In this document: positions 36,200 to 45,053 of the stretch, piece after piece
How the letters are laid out: each line of letters starts with the position of its first letter
Position numbering within the stretch: the stretch's first letter is position 1
NCBI GenBank assembly: GCA_964451365.1
Contig: CAYVIB010000006.1
Location: forward strand, 1 to 64,000
DNA from: CAYVIB01 sp964451365
Lineage (GTDB): Bacteria > Pseudomonadota > Gammaproteobacteria > Pseudomonadales > Cellvibrionaceae
DNA length: 64,000 bases
Reading direction: 5' to 3'
Program-made: the position numbers and the translations under genes
The notes under the pieces: generated by a model
Seen by the model: the letters and a program-made list of their open reading frames with translations, nothing else
Database searches by the model: none
Told to the model about the DNA's origin: nothing

Positions 36200-36581
36200 A
36201 ACTCGTACAGAAACCAAGCCCAAAATCGTGGTGTCTTCAGATGACTACAAACGTCTTAACACAATGCTCGACAATATGCCGGACAGCGCGGCCATCGACC
36301 GACTGGTGGATGAACTTGAGCGGGCCGAGATTCTTGATTCACAAAACATGCCCGCCGATGTGGTGGCAATGCACTCCACCGTCACATTCACAGTGCTTTC
36401 CACGCGGAAAACTTTTACGTACACACTTGTATACCCGCATGAAGCCGATACGAGCGATCAATTATCTGTTCTCACGCCTGTCGGGAGTGCACTTCTCGGT
36501 TTGTCTGTTGGGCAGGAAATTGAATGGCCCCTGGACGATAACAGGATAACGCGGGTCCGGATCGACGCGATACTAAAATAA
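36183..36581 (+). CDS. rnk: Regulator of nucleoside diphosphate kinase
   Basis: A 132-residue protein with the two Rnk parts: an N-terminal helical hairpin (about 12-50; IVVSSDDYKRLNTML, LVDELERAEIL) and a GreA-C-terminal-like domain (about 55-130; PADVVAMHSTVTFTVL, SALLGLSVGQEIEWPL). Rnk binds RNA polymerase and affects nucleotide balance and alginate formation in pseudomonads. The start at 36183 has AGGTGAT upstream; the gene begins inside the hemD-like frame. It is the second Rnk-type gene in the window. Confidence 0.85.
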   Translation: MNASIKTRTETKPKIVVSSDDYKRLNTMLDNMPDSAAIDRLVDELERAEILDSQNMPADVVAMHSTVTFTVLSTRKTFTYTLVYPHEADTSDQLSVLTPVGSALLGLSVGQEIEWPLDDNRITRVRIDAILK

Positions 36582-36814
36582 AATGCACAAGGATCCCTTC
36601 GCTCCTTACCCGACATCAACCTGACGCTTTTTTTTAAGATTTTTTTAAAATGTTTATTTGGTCATGGCGGTAGCCTTCAGGCAACCGGGCGGGTTATCAT
36701 ACACCAAGCCAGACAGGCCTGAAATTCGACCACTTTCGATTCCAGCACTGCCTCACCCGCCTTGACCTTATTGTTTATAAAACGGACTTTAAAACTTTGA
36801 AAGAACTTCGGCAG

Positions 36815-36844
36815 GTTAACGCTATGAAGTGTAGTATCGTTAAC
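36815..36844. promoter_or_regulatory. Inverted repeat upstream of the MFS gene
   Basis: GTTAACG and CGTTAAC are separated by 16 bases, and a third GTTAAC lies directly before the MFS ATG (36871-36876). This may be an operator for a local repressor, but no regulator gene adjoins it. Confidence 0.3.
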
Positions 36845-36876
36845 GACAAGCCCGCTACCCGGTTTTAAGGGTTAAC

Positions 36877-38040
36877 ATGCTTTCACTACTTCAGGATCGT
36901 CGTGCGTTGGCGCTATTGTTGACGGCGTCGTTAACAATTTTATCCAATACGCTTATCAGTCCGGCACTGCCGGGAATCGAGGCGGCTTTTCCCCATCAGC
37001 CCAACGCCGAGTTGCTGACGCGCCTGCTGGTTTCCGCGCCATCGCTTTTAGTGGCAATCTGTGCTCCGTTTGCCGGCGTCTTGGTTGATCGTTTCGGACG
37101 CCGCCGTCAACTCCTGTTGGGTGTAATTCTTTTTGCCTTTGCCGGCTGTGCTGGATTATTCATGCCCAGTCTCCCTCTAATCCTGGCAAGCCGGTTGGTA
37201 CTCGGTGTAGCGGTTGCCATGATTATGACAGCGCAAACCGCGTTGATTGGAGATTACTTCGCCACTGCGGTTCGTGGACGGTTTATGGGTTTACAGATTG
37301 CCGCCACTAACTTCGGCGGCTTTATCTTCTTGTCGCTGGCGGGCTGGCTTGCAGGTATCTCTCCGCGTTTGCCTTTCGCCATCTACGCGGTTGCCCTGCT
37401 TTACCTGCCGCTGATGTGGGTCGCTTTAACCGACACCGACCGTCGTGGCACCAAAGCACATGCCAGTGCCCGGGCCGGAGAAACCGGGTGGCCTTTTACG
37501 CTTGCGGCGGTGGTTGCGCTGGCGGGGCTCAGCTTCATTAGTTTTTATTTGATTCCCACGCAGGCCCCCTATTATCTGAGCCGAATTGGCCATCCTGAAC
37601 CCGCCGCCGCTGCAATTCTGCTGGCATCGGTCACACTTGCAGGCGGGGCTTCGTCGCTGGCTTTCGGTCGTATCCGTCCTCGTCTTGGCCGGGCTGGAAC
37701 GCCCATGCTCGGCTATACAATTATGGCGGCCGGATTCGGCGTGCTCGCTTTAGCGAAAGGGTTTTCGGTTGCGATTCTGGGGGCTGTATTTGTGGGGATA
37801 GCAACGGGGTTCATTATGCCGACTTTTCTGGCTGTCGCACTCGATGTGGCACCCGCGCATCGCAGGGGCCTGGCCTCCGGGGCGGTCACCACCAGCATTT
37901 TCCTGGGGCAATTCCTTTCGCCGTTGATAAGCCAACCGTTGATCAAATCGGTGGGTTACGCGTCAACGTTCGGCCTGGCCGCGGGGCTATTGGCTATCCT
38001 GGGTGTGGTCGCATTGTTTGCATGTCGCGAGCAGGCATAA
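36877..38040 (+). CDS. MFS transporter (DHA1-like drug/metabolite exporter)
   Basis: A 387-residue protein with about 12 hydrophobic helices. The MFS loop 2-3 motif appears as GVLVDRFGRRRQLL, and motif C-like glycine-rich helices are present (GVAVAMIMTAQTALIG). Family members exchange small molecules for protons across the inner membrane. The substrate is unknown. It is monocistronic and has a symmetric GTTAAC-based repeat upstream. Confidence 0.85.
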   Translation: MLSLLQDRRALALLLTASLTILSNTLISPALPGIEAAFPHQPNAELLTRLLVSAPSLLVAICAPFAGVLVDRFGRRRQLLLGVILFAFAGCAGLFMPSLPLILASRLVLGVAVAMIMTAQTALIGDYFATAVRGRFMGLQIAATNFGGFIFLSLAGWLAGISPRLPFAIYAVALLYLPLMWVALTDTDRRGTKAHASARAGETGWPFTLAAVVALAGLSFISFYLIPTQAPYYLSRIGHPEPAAAAILLASVTLAGGASSLAFGRIRPRLGRAGTPMLGYTIMAAGFGVLALAKGFSVAILGAVFVGIATGFIMPTFLAVALDVAPAHRRGLASGAVTTSIFLGQFLSPLISQPLIKSVGYASTFGLAAGLLAILGVVALFACREQA

Positions 38041-38072
38041 TCGCTGTCACTGATTTGCGTCGCGCATCCGGT

Positions 38073-39668
38073 TTACGAATAAAGGTCGATGCGGCTTGTT
38101 CCGATGGCCTCTATTAATATCTGCATATCCCTGTATTCATTCATCCGCAACGCATGGAGTTCATGGCTGGCCAATAAGGTTGGCGGAAATGCCTGCAAAG
38201 CCAGGGAATAATTTTTCTCCGGGTCGGTCAGATCTTCTTCGCTGAAGTCTTCAACAGTTCCCTTTACCACTTTTTTTGTTGTTACCAGATGTTCACTGTC
38301 GTTGTCTTCCCGGTAGGCAACAACCGCGCCGTTGGAATTCACGTCAAGCGTTCTTGTAAGCGTTGCTGATTTATTAATTACTTCATACAAATAGGTTTGA
38401 CCGCCGGGCTGGTTTTCGTCCGCCAGGTTAGCGTGCTCCACGCTGTCGCCGCCGATACCGAAATGCTGACTTACCCGCGATTCAAAACTATAACGCTGAT
38501 TCAGTGTGGTGACATTGTTGCCAGCGTTCAGCGAGATGTCGGTCACCTGTTCCATATCCAGGGTCATTTGCGAAACTTCACCGGGCTTGGATGCGTTTGG
38601 CATAAAACGCGGCGTATTGAAACTGGCGAAAAAATCCGGCAAGCCGCTTAAGAACGCTTTCTCCACCGCGCTATCACTTATGTTGGCGTTGGCCGCATTG
38701 ACACTTCCATCACCATGGCCGATGTCCTGCTCGGGCTCCAGTGGAGAAAAAGCCGCCTCCAGTCCATCGAGAAAAAATTCCAGGGCCTTGGAGTTTGAGA
38801 CACCACCGGAAAATTCACCCGCCTTATACGAACGAGCTGTATCAATCAGAACCTGCCGATATTGCTGGTAAAGATCATTTTCCTGTAAAACAAAGCCGGA
38901 TTGAGCAAGAAAATTTTCCGCGTTCAGCTCGTACTCATAGTCATTCTGATTGACGGCCAGGGTGTGGGTACCCGCATCGGCATCAAGAGTATAAGTAAGG
39001 CTCAGCGCTTTACCCTCCATGCCGGACACGCTCAGATCCAGGCCCGCAAGCTCACTTTTATCGAACGCATCCAGAAACTCAACATCCGCCCAGCCGTTTT
39101 CCCGATAAAGATGCGCCATATCGGCCAGGCGTGCCACCAATTTATCAACCGCGTCGCCTTCCTCTTCACTCAGTTCCCCGGCGATCGTAAAGGAAAAATT
39201 GATTTCATGATCCACGGAAATTCCGCCATTCTCCTGGCCATAAAAAACATCGGCGCCGATGGAGAATGTAATGGTGTCCCCTTCCCTGGTTTTGATGCTC
39301 AGTTCGAACATTTTGTCGTCCGGCGACCGGGAAAGCGTCGGGTCCTGTTCACCCGCATGTTGATAACGTGTAATCAATGCCTTGACGGCATTCATGCTTT
39401 CGAACCCCGCCGGACTCTCTGCCTGCAAATTCTCTGAAGAGGCGGTACTACCCTTGGAGGAGAGTTCGGTATGGCCGCGTTTGGCGGTCAACCCCATATC
39501 GGTGTAAGTCAACAAGGAGCGCGACGGACTGGTTGAATCCCTGGTTGCCGATGAAGTTGTCGTTAATCGTTCCGCATGGCGACTGGAAATCGCACGCGTT
39601 TGCTGCCCCTGGATTGCCTGGTTGGTACTGGCGAGGCGGTAAAATGAAGTGTTATTGACGTGAACCAT
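38073..39668 (-). CDS. Unrecognised 531-residue protein
   Basis: A large acidic protein without a signal peptide or membrane helix. The first 85 residues are Ser/Thr-rich and look disordered. The remainder mixes beta-like stretches (TITFSIGADVFYG, EINFSFTIAGEL, LSLTYTLDADAGTHTLAV) with helices and contains an Asp/Gly-rich turn (EQDIGHGDGSVNAANAN) and DLDMEQVTDIS-type segments. The overall feel recalls cytosolic or non-classically exported proteins with a disordered N-terminus, such as some DUF5610-like or hook-associated proteins, but no family is assigned. It is convergent with the MFS gene and upstream of no obvious operon partner. Frame length and codon use argue that it is real. Confidence 0.65.
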   Translation of the reverse strand: MVHVNNTSFYRLASTNQAIQGQQTRAISSRHAERLTTTSSATRDSTSPSRSLLTYTDMGLTAKRGHTELSSKGSTASSENLQAESPAGFESMNAVKALITRYQHAGEQDPTLSRSPDDKMFELSIKTREGDTITFSIGADVFYGQENGGISVDHEINFSFTIAGELSEEEGDAVDKLVARLADMAHLYRENGWADVEFLDAFDKSELAGLDLSVSGMEGKALSLTYTLDADAGTHTLAVNQNDYEYELNAENFLAQSGFVLQENDLYQQYRQVLIDTARSYKAGEFSGGVSNSKALEFFLDGLEAAFSPLEPEQDIGHGDGSVNAANANISDSAVEKAFLSGLPDFFASFNTPRFMPNASKPGEVSQMTLDMEQVTDISLNAGNNVTTLNQRYSFESRVSQHFGIGGDSVEHANLADENQPGGQTYLYEVINKSATLTRTLDVNSNGAVVAYREDNDSEHLVTTKKVVKGTVEDFSEEDLTDPEKNYSLALQAFPPTLLASHELHALRMNEYRDMQILIEAIGTSRIDLYS

Positions 39669-39840
39669 GGGCCGCCCGAAAAAAATGGTGCTCGTTTGTC
39701 AGGATTATCACCGTTTTATCGGCCGGCCTCGCCCATTCTTGAGGCTTTGTACGGTATCTTGGTACCAACACAGCCGCCGAAGCCCACTTGGGGAACATTG
39801 ATGGTTTTGGAAAACTCGAAAATTCGATGATTATTTTTGT

Positions 39841-39870
39841 AAAGGCAGCGATATTATTGCCGCTGCCTTT
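39841..39870 (-). terminator. Terminator of the NO reductase gene
   Basis: AAAGGCAGCG and CGCTGCCTTT form a 10-base-pair perfect stem with a 10-base loop, 12 bases after the norZ stop. Reading on the minus strand, the stem ends in CCTTT. It may serve both strands because the plus strand also ends CCTTTT. Confidence 0.7.
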
Positions 39871-39882
39871 TACTCAATTAAT

Positions 39883-42243
39883 TTAATAATCTTCCCGTCT
39901 GGCCTGCGGGGATGAACCCGAAACGCTCGCTACACTTCCGGTTGCGACCGGTCCACCCAGATCCCTGACCAAACCTTCGGTTGCGGTGGTTTCGATTTCG
40001 GTTTCGGTGTTGGTAAACAGCAGCCCTTTCACCACCTGCCAGGCCACCGCAACAGCACCGACGATAAACACCACGTCACCGAAAGTGCGGACCCAGCGCA
40101 GCATTTCCAGTAGCCCCTGCTGCATGAACGCCTCACTGCGCGCGTACCACATGCCTTCGGAAGCACTGGCGACAAACTGGATGATACCAATCGGTAGCAC
40201 ACTGGTGGCGAGCATCAATACCAGGCCTCCGTTGAGCCACCAGAACCCGGTTTTCATCAGTTTTTCATCGAACACCAGGTTCGGGCGAATGTAACGCAGA
40301 ACCAGCAGTGAGAAACCCAGCGCCAGGAAGCCGTAGACTCCGAAGAGGGCCGCGTGCGCGTGAACCGGAGTGGTATTTAAACCCTGAATGTAATAGAGGG
40401 AAATGGGCGGGTTAATCATAAAGCCCAGGACACCCGCGCCGAGCATGTTCCAGAACGCAACCGCGACGAAGAAGATCAGCGGCCATTTGATTTTGACCAT
40501 CCAGTCGGCACGTGTTTTGAGTCGCCAGTTCTCCCAGGCTTCATAACCCAGGACTACCAGCGGCACCACTTCCAGCGCACTGAAGGTGGCGCCCACTGCC
40601 ATCACCGGTGTGGTGGTGCCGGCAAAATACAGGTGGTGGAAAGTGCCGGGAATGCCGCCGAGCATAAACAGCGAGGCGGAGGCAAGACTGGCAGCGGTGG
40701 CCGCGGTGCGGGACACCAGTCCCATGCTGCAGAAGATAAAGGCCAGCGCCGCGGTGGCGAACACCTCGAAGAAACCTTCCACCCACAGGTGAACGATCCA
40801 CCAGCGCCAGTACTCCATTACCGATATGTGGGTGCGCTCGCCGTAGAAGAAACCGGCGCCATAGAACAAGCCGATGGCAACCACCGAGGCAGTGAGCAAA
40901 GCCAGCAGGTTTTTATCGCCCGGCTGGCGCAGCGCCGGTACGATGCCGCGCAGCATCAAGACCAACCAGAGGACGACGCCGGTGAACTTGCCGATCTGCC
41001 AGAGGCGGCCCAGATCCACATATTCGTAACCCTGGTGACCCAACCAGAAATTCAGATTAGTGGGCATGATCTGTGCGATGGCCAGATAATTGCCGACGAA
41101 GGAACCGGCCACCACCGCGATCAGTGCCCAGAACAGGATATCGACCCCCAGTTTTTGATACTTGGGGTCCTTGCCGCCGTTGATGATGGGCGCCAGGAAC
41201 AGGCCGGCAGCCAAAAATCCGGTGGCGATCCAGAATAGCGCCGCCTGGATATGCCAGGTGCGGGTCAGGCTGTAGGGGAACCAGCGTGACAGGTCGATGC
41301 CGTAAAAATGCTGCCCTTCCACGGTGTAGTGCGCGGTTATACCACCCATCATTACCTGGAATATAAGCAGCGCGACCACCACGAACAGGTACTTGCCCAG
41401 AGCCCGTTGTGACGGTGTGAGATTAACCAGGGAAATGGGGTCGCGCCCCGGCGCGGCGGGCTCTTCTTCATCGTGCTTGCGCAGGAAGGACCAGGCCCAT
41501 ACCAGGCCACCGACGCCGGCGATCAGCAGCACGACGCTAACAATGGACCAGACGATATTTTCCGCCGAGGGCTTGTTGTCGATCAGGGGCTCGTGGGGCC
41601 AATTATTGGTGTAGGTGACGTTGCTGTCGGGACGCTCGGTGGCGGCTGCCCAGGCGGTCCAGAAGAAAAACTCCGCCATGCGCTCGCGCCGCTCCGGGTT
41701 CGGCAGAGTGTTTTCCTTCATCGCATAGCTTTCGCGGGTGCCCTGCAGTTCGGAAGCGTCACTGAACAGGGCGCTGTAGTATGCGGCAGTCTGCTTGATG
41801 GCTTCCACCCGGCGCGGTGACAGGACCACGGTGTCGGTGGCCTTCTCGTAAGTGCTGGTTCGGTACTCCTCCTTCAGTTCATGCAGTAACGCGGCCCGGT
41901 CCCGGCCACTCAACTCATCGTAGGAAGTCCCGACATCATCCTGTGCCGCCAGCTCAAGCCACGCCACCAGCTCCCGGTGCAGCCAGTCGGCGGTCCAATC
42001 CGGCGCCTGGTAGGCGCCGTGTCCCCAGATGGAGCCCAGTTGCATTCCCCCTACTGATTGCCAGGCGGTCTGGCCGTCGAGAATACCCTCTTCTGTCATT
42101 AGTGTGGCGCCGTCCTCGCTGACAAATTTGCCAGGAATGGGCGGCGCCTGCCGGTAAACCTCGGTGCCGAAATAACCGAGGATGCTAAAGGTAAAAGCCA
42201 GGATGGCAATTAACAGCCACCATAGTTTGCGGTACTGAGCCAT
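39883..42243 (-). CDS. norZ: Quinol-dependent nitric oxide reductase (qNOR)
   Basis: A 786-residue inner-membrane enzyme that reduces two NO to N2O using quinol. The N-terminal extension typical of the single-subunit type is present (WQSVGGMQLGSIWGHGAYQA, then PDWTADWLHRE), followed by about 12 helices carrying His ligands for haems b and b3 and FeB, for example WWIVHLWVEGFFEVFATAAL and HHLYFAG. The final 40 residues are polar. It is divergent from the DUF454-nnrS-nsrR operon, and two NsrR-type operators lie between them, so it should be induced by NO. Use is likely NO detoxification; other denitrification genes are not in the window. Confidence 0.95.
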   Translation of the reverse strand: MAQYRKLWWLLIAILAFTFSILGYFGTEVYRQAPPIPGKFVSEDGATLMTEEGILDGQTAWQSVGGMQLGSIWGHGAYQAPDWTADWLHRELVAWLELAAQDDVGTSYDELSGRDRAALLHELKEEYRTSTYEKATDTVVLSPRRVEAIKQTAAYYSALFSDASELQGTRESYAMKENTLPNPERRERMAEFFFWTAWAAATERPDSNVTYTNNWPHEPLIDNKPSAENIVWSIVSVVLLIAGVGGLVWAWSFLRKHDEEEPAAPGRDPISLVNLTPSQRALGKYLFVVVALLIFQVMMGGITAHYTVEGQHFYGIDLSRWFPYSLTRTWHIQAALFWIATGFLAAGLFLAPIINGGKDPKYQKLGVDILFWALIAVVAGSFVGNYLAIAQIMPTNLNFWLGHQGYEYVDLGRLWQIGKFTGVVLWLVLMLRGIVPALRQPGDKNLLALLTASVVAIGLFYGAGFFYGERTHISVMEYWRWWIVHLWVEGFFEVFATAALAFIFCSMGLVSRTAATAASLASASLFMLGGIPGTFHHLYFAGTTTPVMAVGATFSALEVVPLVVLGYEAWENWRLKTRADWMVKIKWPLIFFVAVAFWNMLGAGVLGFMINPPISLYYIQGLNTTPVHAHAALFGVYGFLALGFSLLVLRYIRPNLVFDEKLMKTGFWWLNGGLVLMLATSVLPIGIIQFVASASEGMWYARSEAFMQQGLLEMLRWVRTFGDVVFIVGAVAVAWQVVKGLLFTNTETEIETTATEGLVRDLGGPVATGSVASVSGSSPQARREDY

Positions 42244-42290
42244 GGGACGTTCTCCTCGTCTGATTAAAATGGCGGAACAGAACTTCTTTT

Positions 42291-42313
42291 AAGATGTAGT
42301 TTAAATGCATCTT
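42291..42313. promoter_or_regulatory. NsrR operator 1 (norZ-proximal)
   Basis: An 11-1-11 palindrome: AAGATGTAGTT, T, AAATGCATCTT, matching the NsrR consensus at nearly every position. It lies 48 bases before the norZ ATG, where a repressor would block transcription. Confidence 0.85.
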
Positions 42314-42316
42314 TTA

Positions 42317-42339
42317 AAGATGTAAAATAAATACATGTT
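42317..42339. promoter_or_regulatory. NsrR operator 2 (nnrS-operon-proximal)
   Basis: A second 11-1-11 site: AAGATGTAAAA, T, AAATACATGTT, with two or three departures from consensus. It is 3 bases from operator 1 and about 50 bases upstream of the DUF454 start, so one site may serve each divergent promoter. Confidence 0.75.
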
Positions 42340-42390
42340 ATAATTTTGGTAACGCGGCTGAGTAAGATCAGTAACCAGGAGAATCAAACG

Positions 42391-42795
42391 GTGAAGCCAT
42401 TACCCGGTAATCAACTTTTTAACCGCCGGCTGGCGTGGCGGACACTCGCGTGGTGCGGTATCGCGCTGGGCGCGGCAGGCGCCGTATTGCCGCTTTTGCC
42501 CGCCACCCCGTTTTTGTTGCTGGCCGCCTGGGCCGCGCCCAAAGGGTCGCCGCAACTGGGTGTCTGGCTGCACCGGCATCGACTGTTGGGCCCGGTACTG
42601 CGGGCATGGCGCGAACAGAGGGCAGTTCCGGCGAAGGCAAAATGTGTCGCTATCGCACTGATGGCATCGAGCTGGACGATGCTGTGGTTCCTCCAGTCGA
42701 ATACAGTTGAGCTGATGCTTACCGCCATTATTTTTCTTGCGGTTGCGGTTTTTCTTCTCTCCCGCCCCACTCCCAGGACATCCCCCCATGAATGA
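42391..42795 (+). CDS. DUF454 (YbaN-like) membrane protein
   Basis: A 134-residue inner-membrane protein with helices at about 18-40 and 88-125. The family block GAAGAVLPLLPATPFLLLAAW followed by AAPKGSPQLG is clear. The start is GTG 42391, supported by AGGAGA upstream; an earlier in-frame start would overlap operator 2. DUF454 genes often accompany NO and haem genes, but the role is unknown. It overlaps nnrS by 8 bases and is first in the NsrR-controlled operon. Confidence 0.85.
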   Translation: MKPLPGNQLFNRRLAWRTLAWCGIALGAAGAVLPLLPATPFLLLAAWAAPKGSPQLGVWLHRHRLLGPVLRAWREQRAVPAKAKCVAIALMASSWTMLWFLQSNTVELMLTAIIFLAVAVFLLSRPTPRTSPHE

Positions 42796-43981
42796 AACAC
42801 GCAACAATCAAACACCCGCCCTGCTGGCCCACCCCTTTCGGCCTTTCTTCCTCTTAACGGGAATCTATGCGGTAGTGGCGGTTTTCGGCTGGGTGGCATT
42901 TCTATTTGGTGGCTGGCCCATTCCCTTGGGCTGGTCGCCGTTGCAATGGCACAGCCATGAGATGCTCTACGGTTTTGTCACGGCCGCCATTGGCGGTTTT
43001 ATGCTGACCGCCATGACCAACTGGACCGGCGCCCGCCCCTTACAGGGCTTCGGGCTGCTGGCCTTGCTGCTTCTGTGGCTCGCGGGCCGGGTGGCCATGT
43101 GGTTTGCCGGCTGGTTGCCGGGCTGGCTGGTGGCGGTGGTGGACCTGGCGTTTCTACCGGTATTGGGAATTTATGTGGCGCGGGTGTTGATCGCCCATAA
43201 CAACCGCCGCAATTTTGTCCTGGTGGCGGTGCTTGCGCTGCTCTTTGCAGGCAACCTGGTGATGCAGACCGGGTTTATGACCGGAAAAACAGGTCTGCTG
43301 CAACTGGGCCAGCAACAGGGTTTTAACCTGATAACCGTATTGATCGTAATTATCGCGGGCCGCATTACGCCGGCGTTTTCCGCAAACTGGCTGCGTTTGC
43401 ATGGAAGAAATCCGGAAGCGGTCAAGATATATCGTGGACTGGAAACTTTGTCACTGGCCAGCGTGGTACTGGTGATGGCGGTGGACTGGTTTCCCCTGCC
43501 GGCGCAGGCGAAGGGGGCTGCCGCCCTGCTGGCCGGTATCGTCAACGGTTCACGACTTATCGGCTGGGCCGGCTGGAAGACCGCGCGCGAACCCCTATTG
43601 TGGATACTGCACCTGGCTTATTTGTGGGTAGTCATCTCACTGTTATTACGCGGTGCCTCCGCCTTCACCGATATAATCGGCCCCGGGGTATGGCAACATG
43701 CCCTGGGCGTGGGAGGAATCGCCACGCTTATTCTGGGCGTAATGACGCGGGTGGCAATGGGCCATACCGGCAGGCCATTAAAACTGCCGCGGTTTGGCCT
43801 GGTTGCCTATATCGCCATTATCATTGCGGCGATTCTGCGCCTTTTGGCGGCCACGGGTGCGATGGATTACCGATTCGGCGTATGCCTTTCCGCCCTCGCC
43901 TGGGTGGTGGCGTTCAGTGTTTTTGTTGTGCTCTACGGGCCGGTTCTGGCAAGCCCCCGCACGGACGGCAAACCGGGTTAA
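42788..43981 (+). CDS. nnrS: NnrS family haem/copper membrane protein
   Basis: A 397-residue protein with about 12 helices. The NnrS family blocks HPFRPFFLLTGIYAVVAVFG, WHSHEMLYGFVTAAIGGFML and AMTNWTG, and MTRVAMGHTGRPL are visible; the His residues are probable metal ligands. NnrS proteins protect against nitrosative stress, in Vibrio by limiting harm from iron-nitrosyl complexes. The start at 42788 overlaps the DUF454 stop, indicating coupling. A REP hairpin follows the stop. Confidence 0.93.
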   Translation: MNETRNNQTPALLAHPFRPFFLLTGIYAVVAVFGWVAFLFGGWPIPLGWSPLQWHSHEMLYGFVTAAIGGFMLTAMTNWTGARPLQGFGLLALLLLWLAGRVAMWFAGWLPGWLVAVVDLAFLPVLGIYVARVLIAHNNRRNFVLVAVLALLFAGNLVMQTGFMTGKTGLLQLGQQQGFNLITVLIVIIAGRITPAFSANWLRLHGRNPEAVKIYRGLETLSLASVVLVMAVDWFPLPAQAKGAAALLAGIVNGSRLIGWAGWKTAREPLLWILHLAYLWVVISLLLRGASAFTDIIGPGVWQHALGVGGIATLILGVMTRVAMGHTGRPLKLPRFGLVAYIAIIIAAILRLLAATGAMDYRFGVCLSALAWVVAFSVFVVLYGPVLASPRTDGKPG

Positions 43982-43982
43982 C

Positions 43983-44008
43983 GGCGGGTGGCGCTGCGCT
44001 TACCCGCC
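43983..44008. repeat. REP-like hairpin, GGCGGGT family (copy 2)
   Basis: GGCGGGT and ACCCGCC arms with a nested GCGC tract between nnrS and nsrR; same family as at 2364-2405. It may trim expression of nsrR relative to nnrS. Confidence 0.6.
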
Positions 44009-44058
44009 CTACCGGCAGCGTTAACGCCGGTTAAAACAATTTTAGAGGATCTGGATCA

Positions 44059-44523
44059 ATGCGAATAACCCGCTATACCGACTATTCCCTGCGCGTGCTG
44101 CTGTACGTTGCGTTAAAGGGCGATGCGCTTTCGACCATCGGTGAAATTGCTTCCGCCTACGACATTTCCAAAAACCATTTGATGAAAGTGGTGCAGGAGT
44201 TGGCCGCCAAGGGTTATTTGCTTGCCATTCGCGGCAAGAACGGCGGGATGCGGCTCAACCGCGCCCCCGAGGATATCAATATCGGCACGCTGGTGCGGGA
44301 TACCGAACAGGACCTGGAGTTGGTGGAATGTTTCGGCAGTGCATCCAGTTGTGTTATCACACCCGTCTGTGAACTTAAGCAAGTGCTGCATAAAGCGCTT
44401 AATGCGTTTTTTACCACGCTGGACAACTACACCCTTGCCGACCTGCTGCCGCGGGCCAACCGACCGGAAATGGTTCGGCTGCTTGGGATGACGGAATTTA
44501 TCGATGCCGCCGGGAATGAATAA
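44059..44523 (+). CDS. nsrR: Nitric-oxide-sensing repressor NsrR (Rrf2 family)
   Basis: A 154-residue Rrf2 regulator. The N-terminal winged HTH (MRITRYTDYSLRVLLYVAL, ISKNHLMKVVQELAAKGYL) recognises DNA; three Cys residues in ECFGSASSCVITPVCELKQ match the cluster-ligand pattern of NsrR (Cys x6 Cys x5 Cys here). NO damages the [2Fe-2S] or [4Fe-4S] cluster and releases the DNA. Its probable operators are the two palindromes at 42291 and 42317, so it is autoregulated through the operon. The REP hairpin upstream could uncouple its level from nnrS. Confidence 0.92.
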   Translation: MRITRYTDYSLRVLLYVALKGDALSTIGEIASAYDISKNHLMKVVQELAAKGYLLAIRGKNGGMRLNRAPEDINIGTLVRDTEQDLELVECFGSASSCVITPVCELKQVLHKALNAFFTTLDNYTLADLLPRANRPEMVRLLGMTEFIDAAGNE

Positions 44524-44556
44524 ACGCGGTGACTGAAATATTTGTAAGAATCGACA

Positions 44557-45050
44557 ATGAAAACGACACCTTTGTTTAATCGACCGCTGCAATGGGATAC
44601 GGATTTAATCCGCCGCTACGCAAAACAATTAAATACGTATGAGCAATTGATCGATGCCGGACAGTTACCTCTTATACGCGGCTTTACCCTCGGCAAGGAA
44701 AACAAGTTGCGCCAGTATGTCATCAATCAGATAATCTGCCATTTCCACCTGGATTTTGCCGATGTGGAAAAACAGTTTGGCATTTCAGTGGAAGATCACT
44801 TCGCGGCGGAACTGAGTCAACTAGTGTGGTGTAACAAATAGTATGCGCATTCGTTACACCACACTCGCACCGAGGGTGGAGGATAAACTGCTCACCCGGG
44901 ACGCGGTTGGCATCCGTATACACAATACACAACGCCGGCCGTTTGCTGGTTCGTCGTATCTGCATGGTATTCGATGCCTATCTGCAAACCAACATGCAAA
45001 CCAACAACGGTCAGGCCGGCAATCAAATTCGTTATTCAAGGATTATTTAG
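44557..45050 (+). pseudogene. Decayed oxygen-independent coproporphyrinogen III oxidase (hemN)
   Basis: The first 20 codons (LQWDTDLIRRYA) match the HemN N-terminus just before its GPRYTSYPTA motif, but the frame then jumps to the HemN C-terminal domain (YEQLIDAGQLPLIRGFTL, VINQIICHFHLDF). The radical-SAM core with its CxxxCxxC Cys cluster is deleted in frame. After the stop at 44841 two further frames carry the rest: KLLTRDAVGIRI in one and GRLLVRRICMVFDAYL...RYSRII ending at 45050 in another. So there is a large internal deletion plus at least two frameshifts. Intact HemN is about 455 residues and often sits beside nor/nnr genes. Confidence 0.85.
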
Positions 45051-45053
45051 TCA

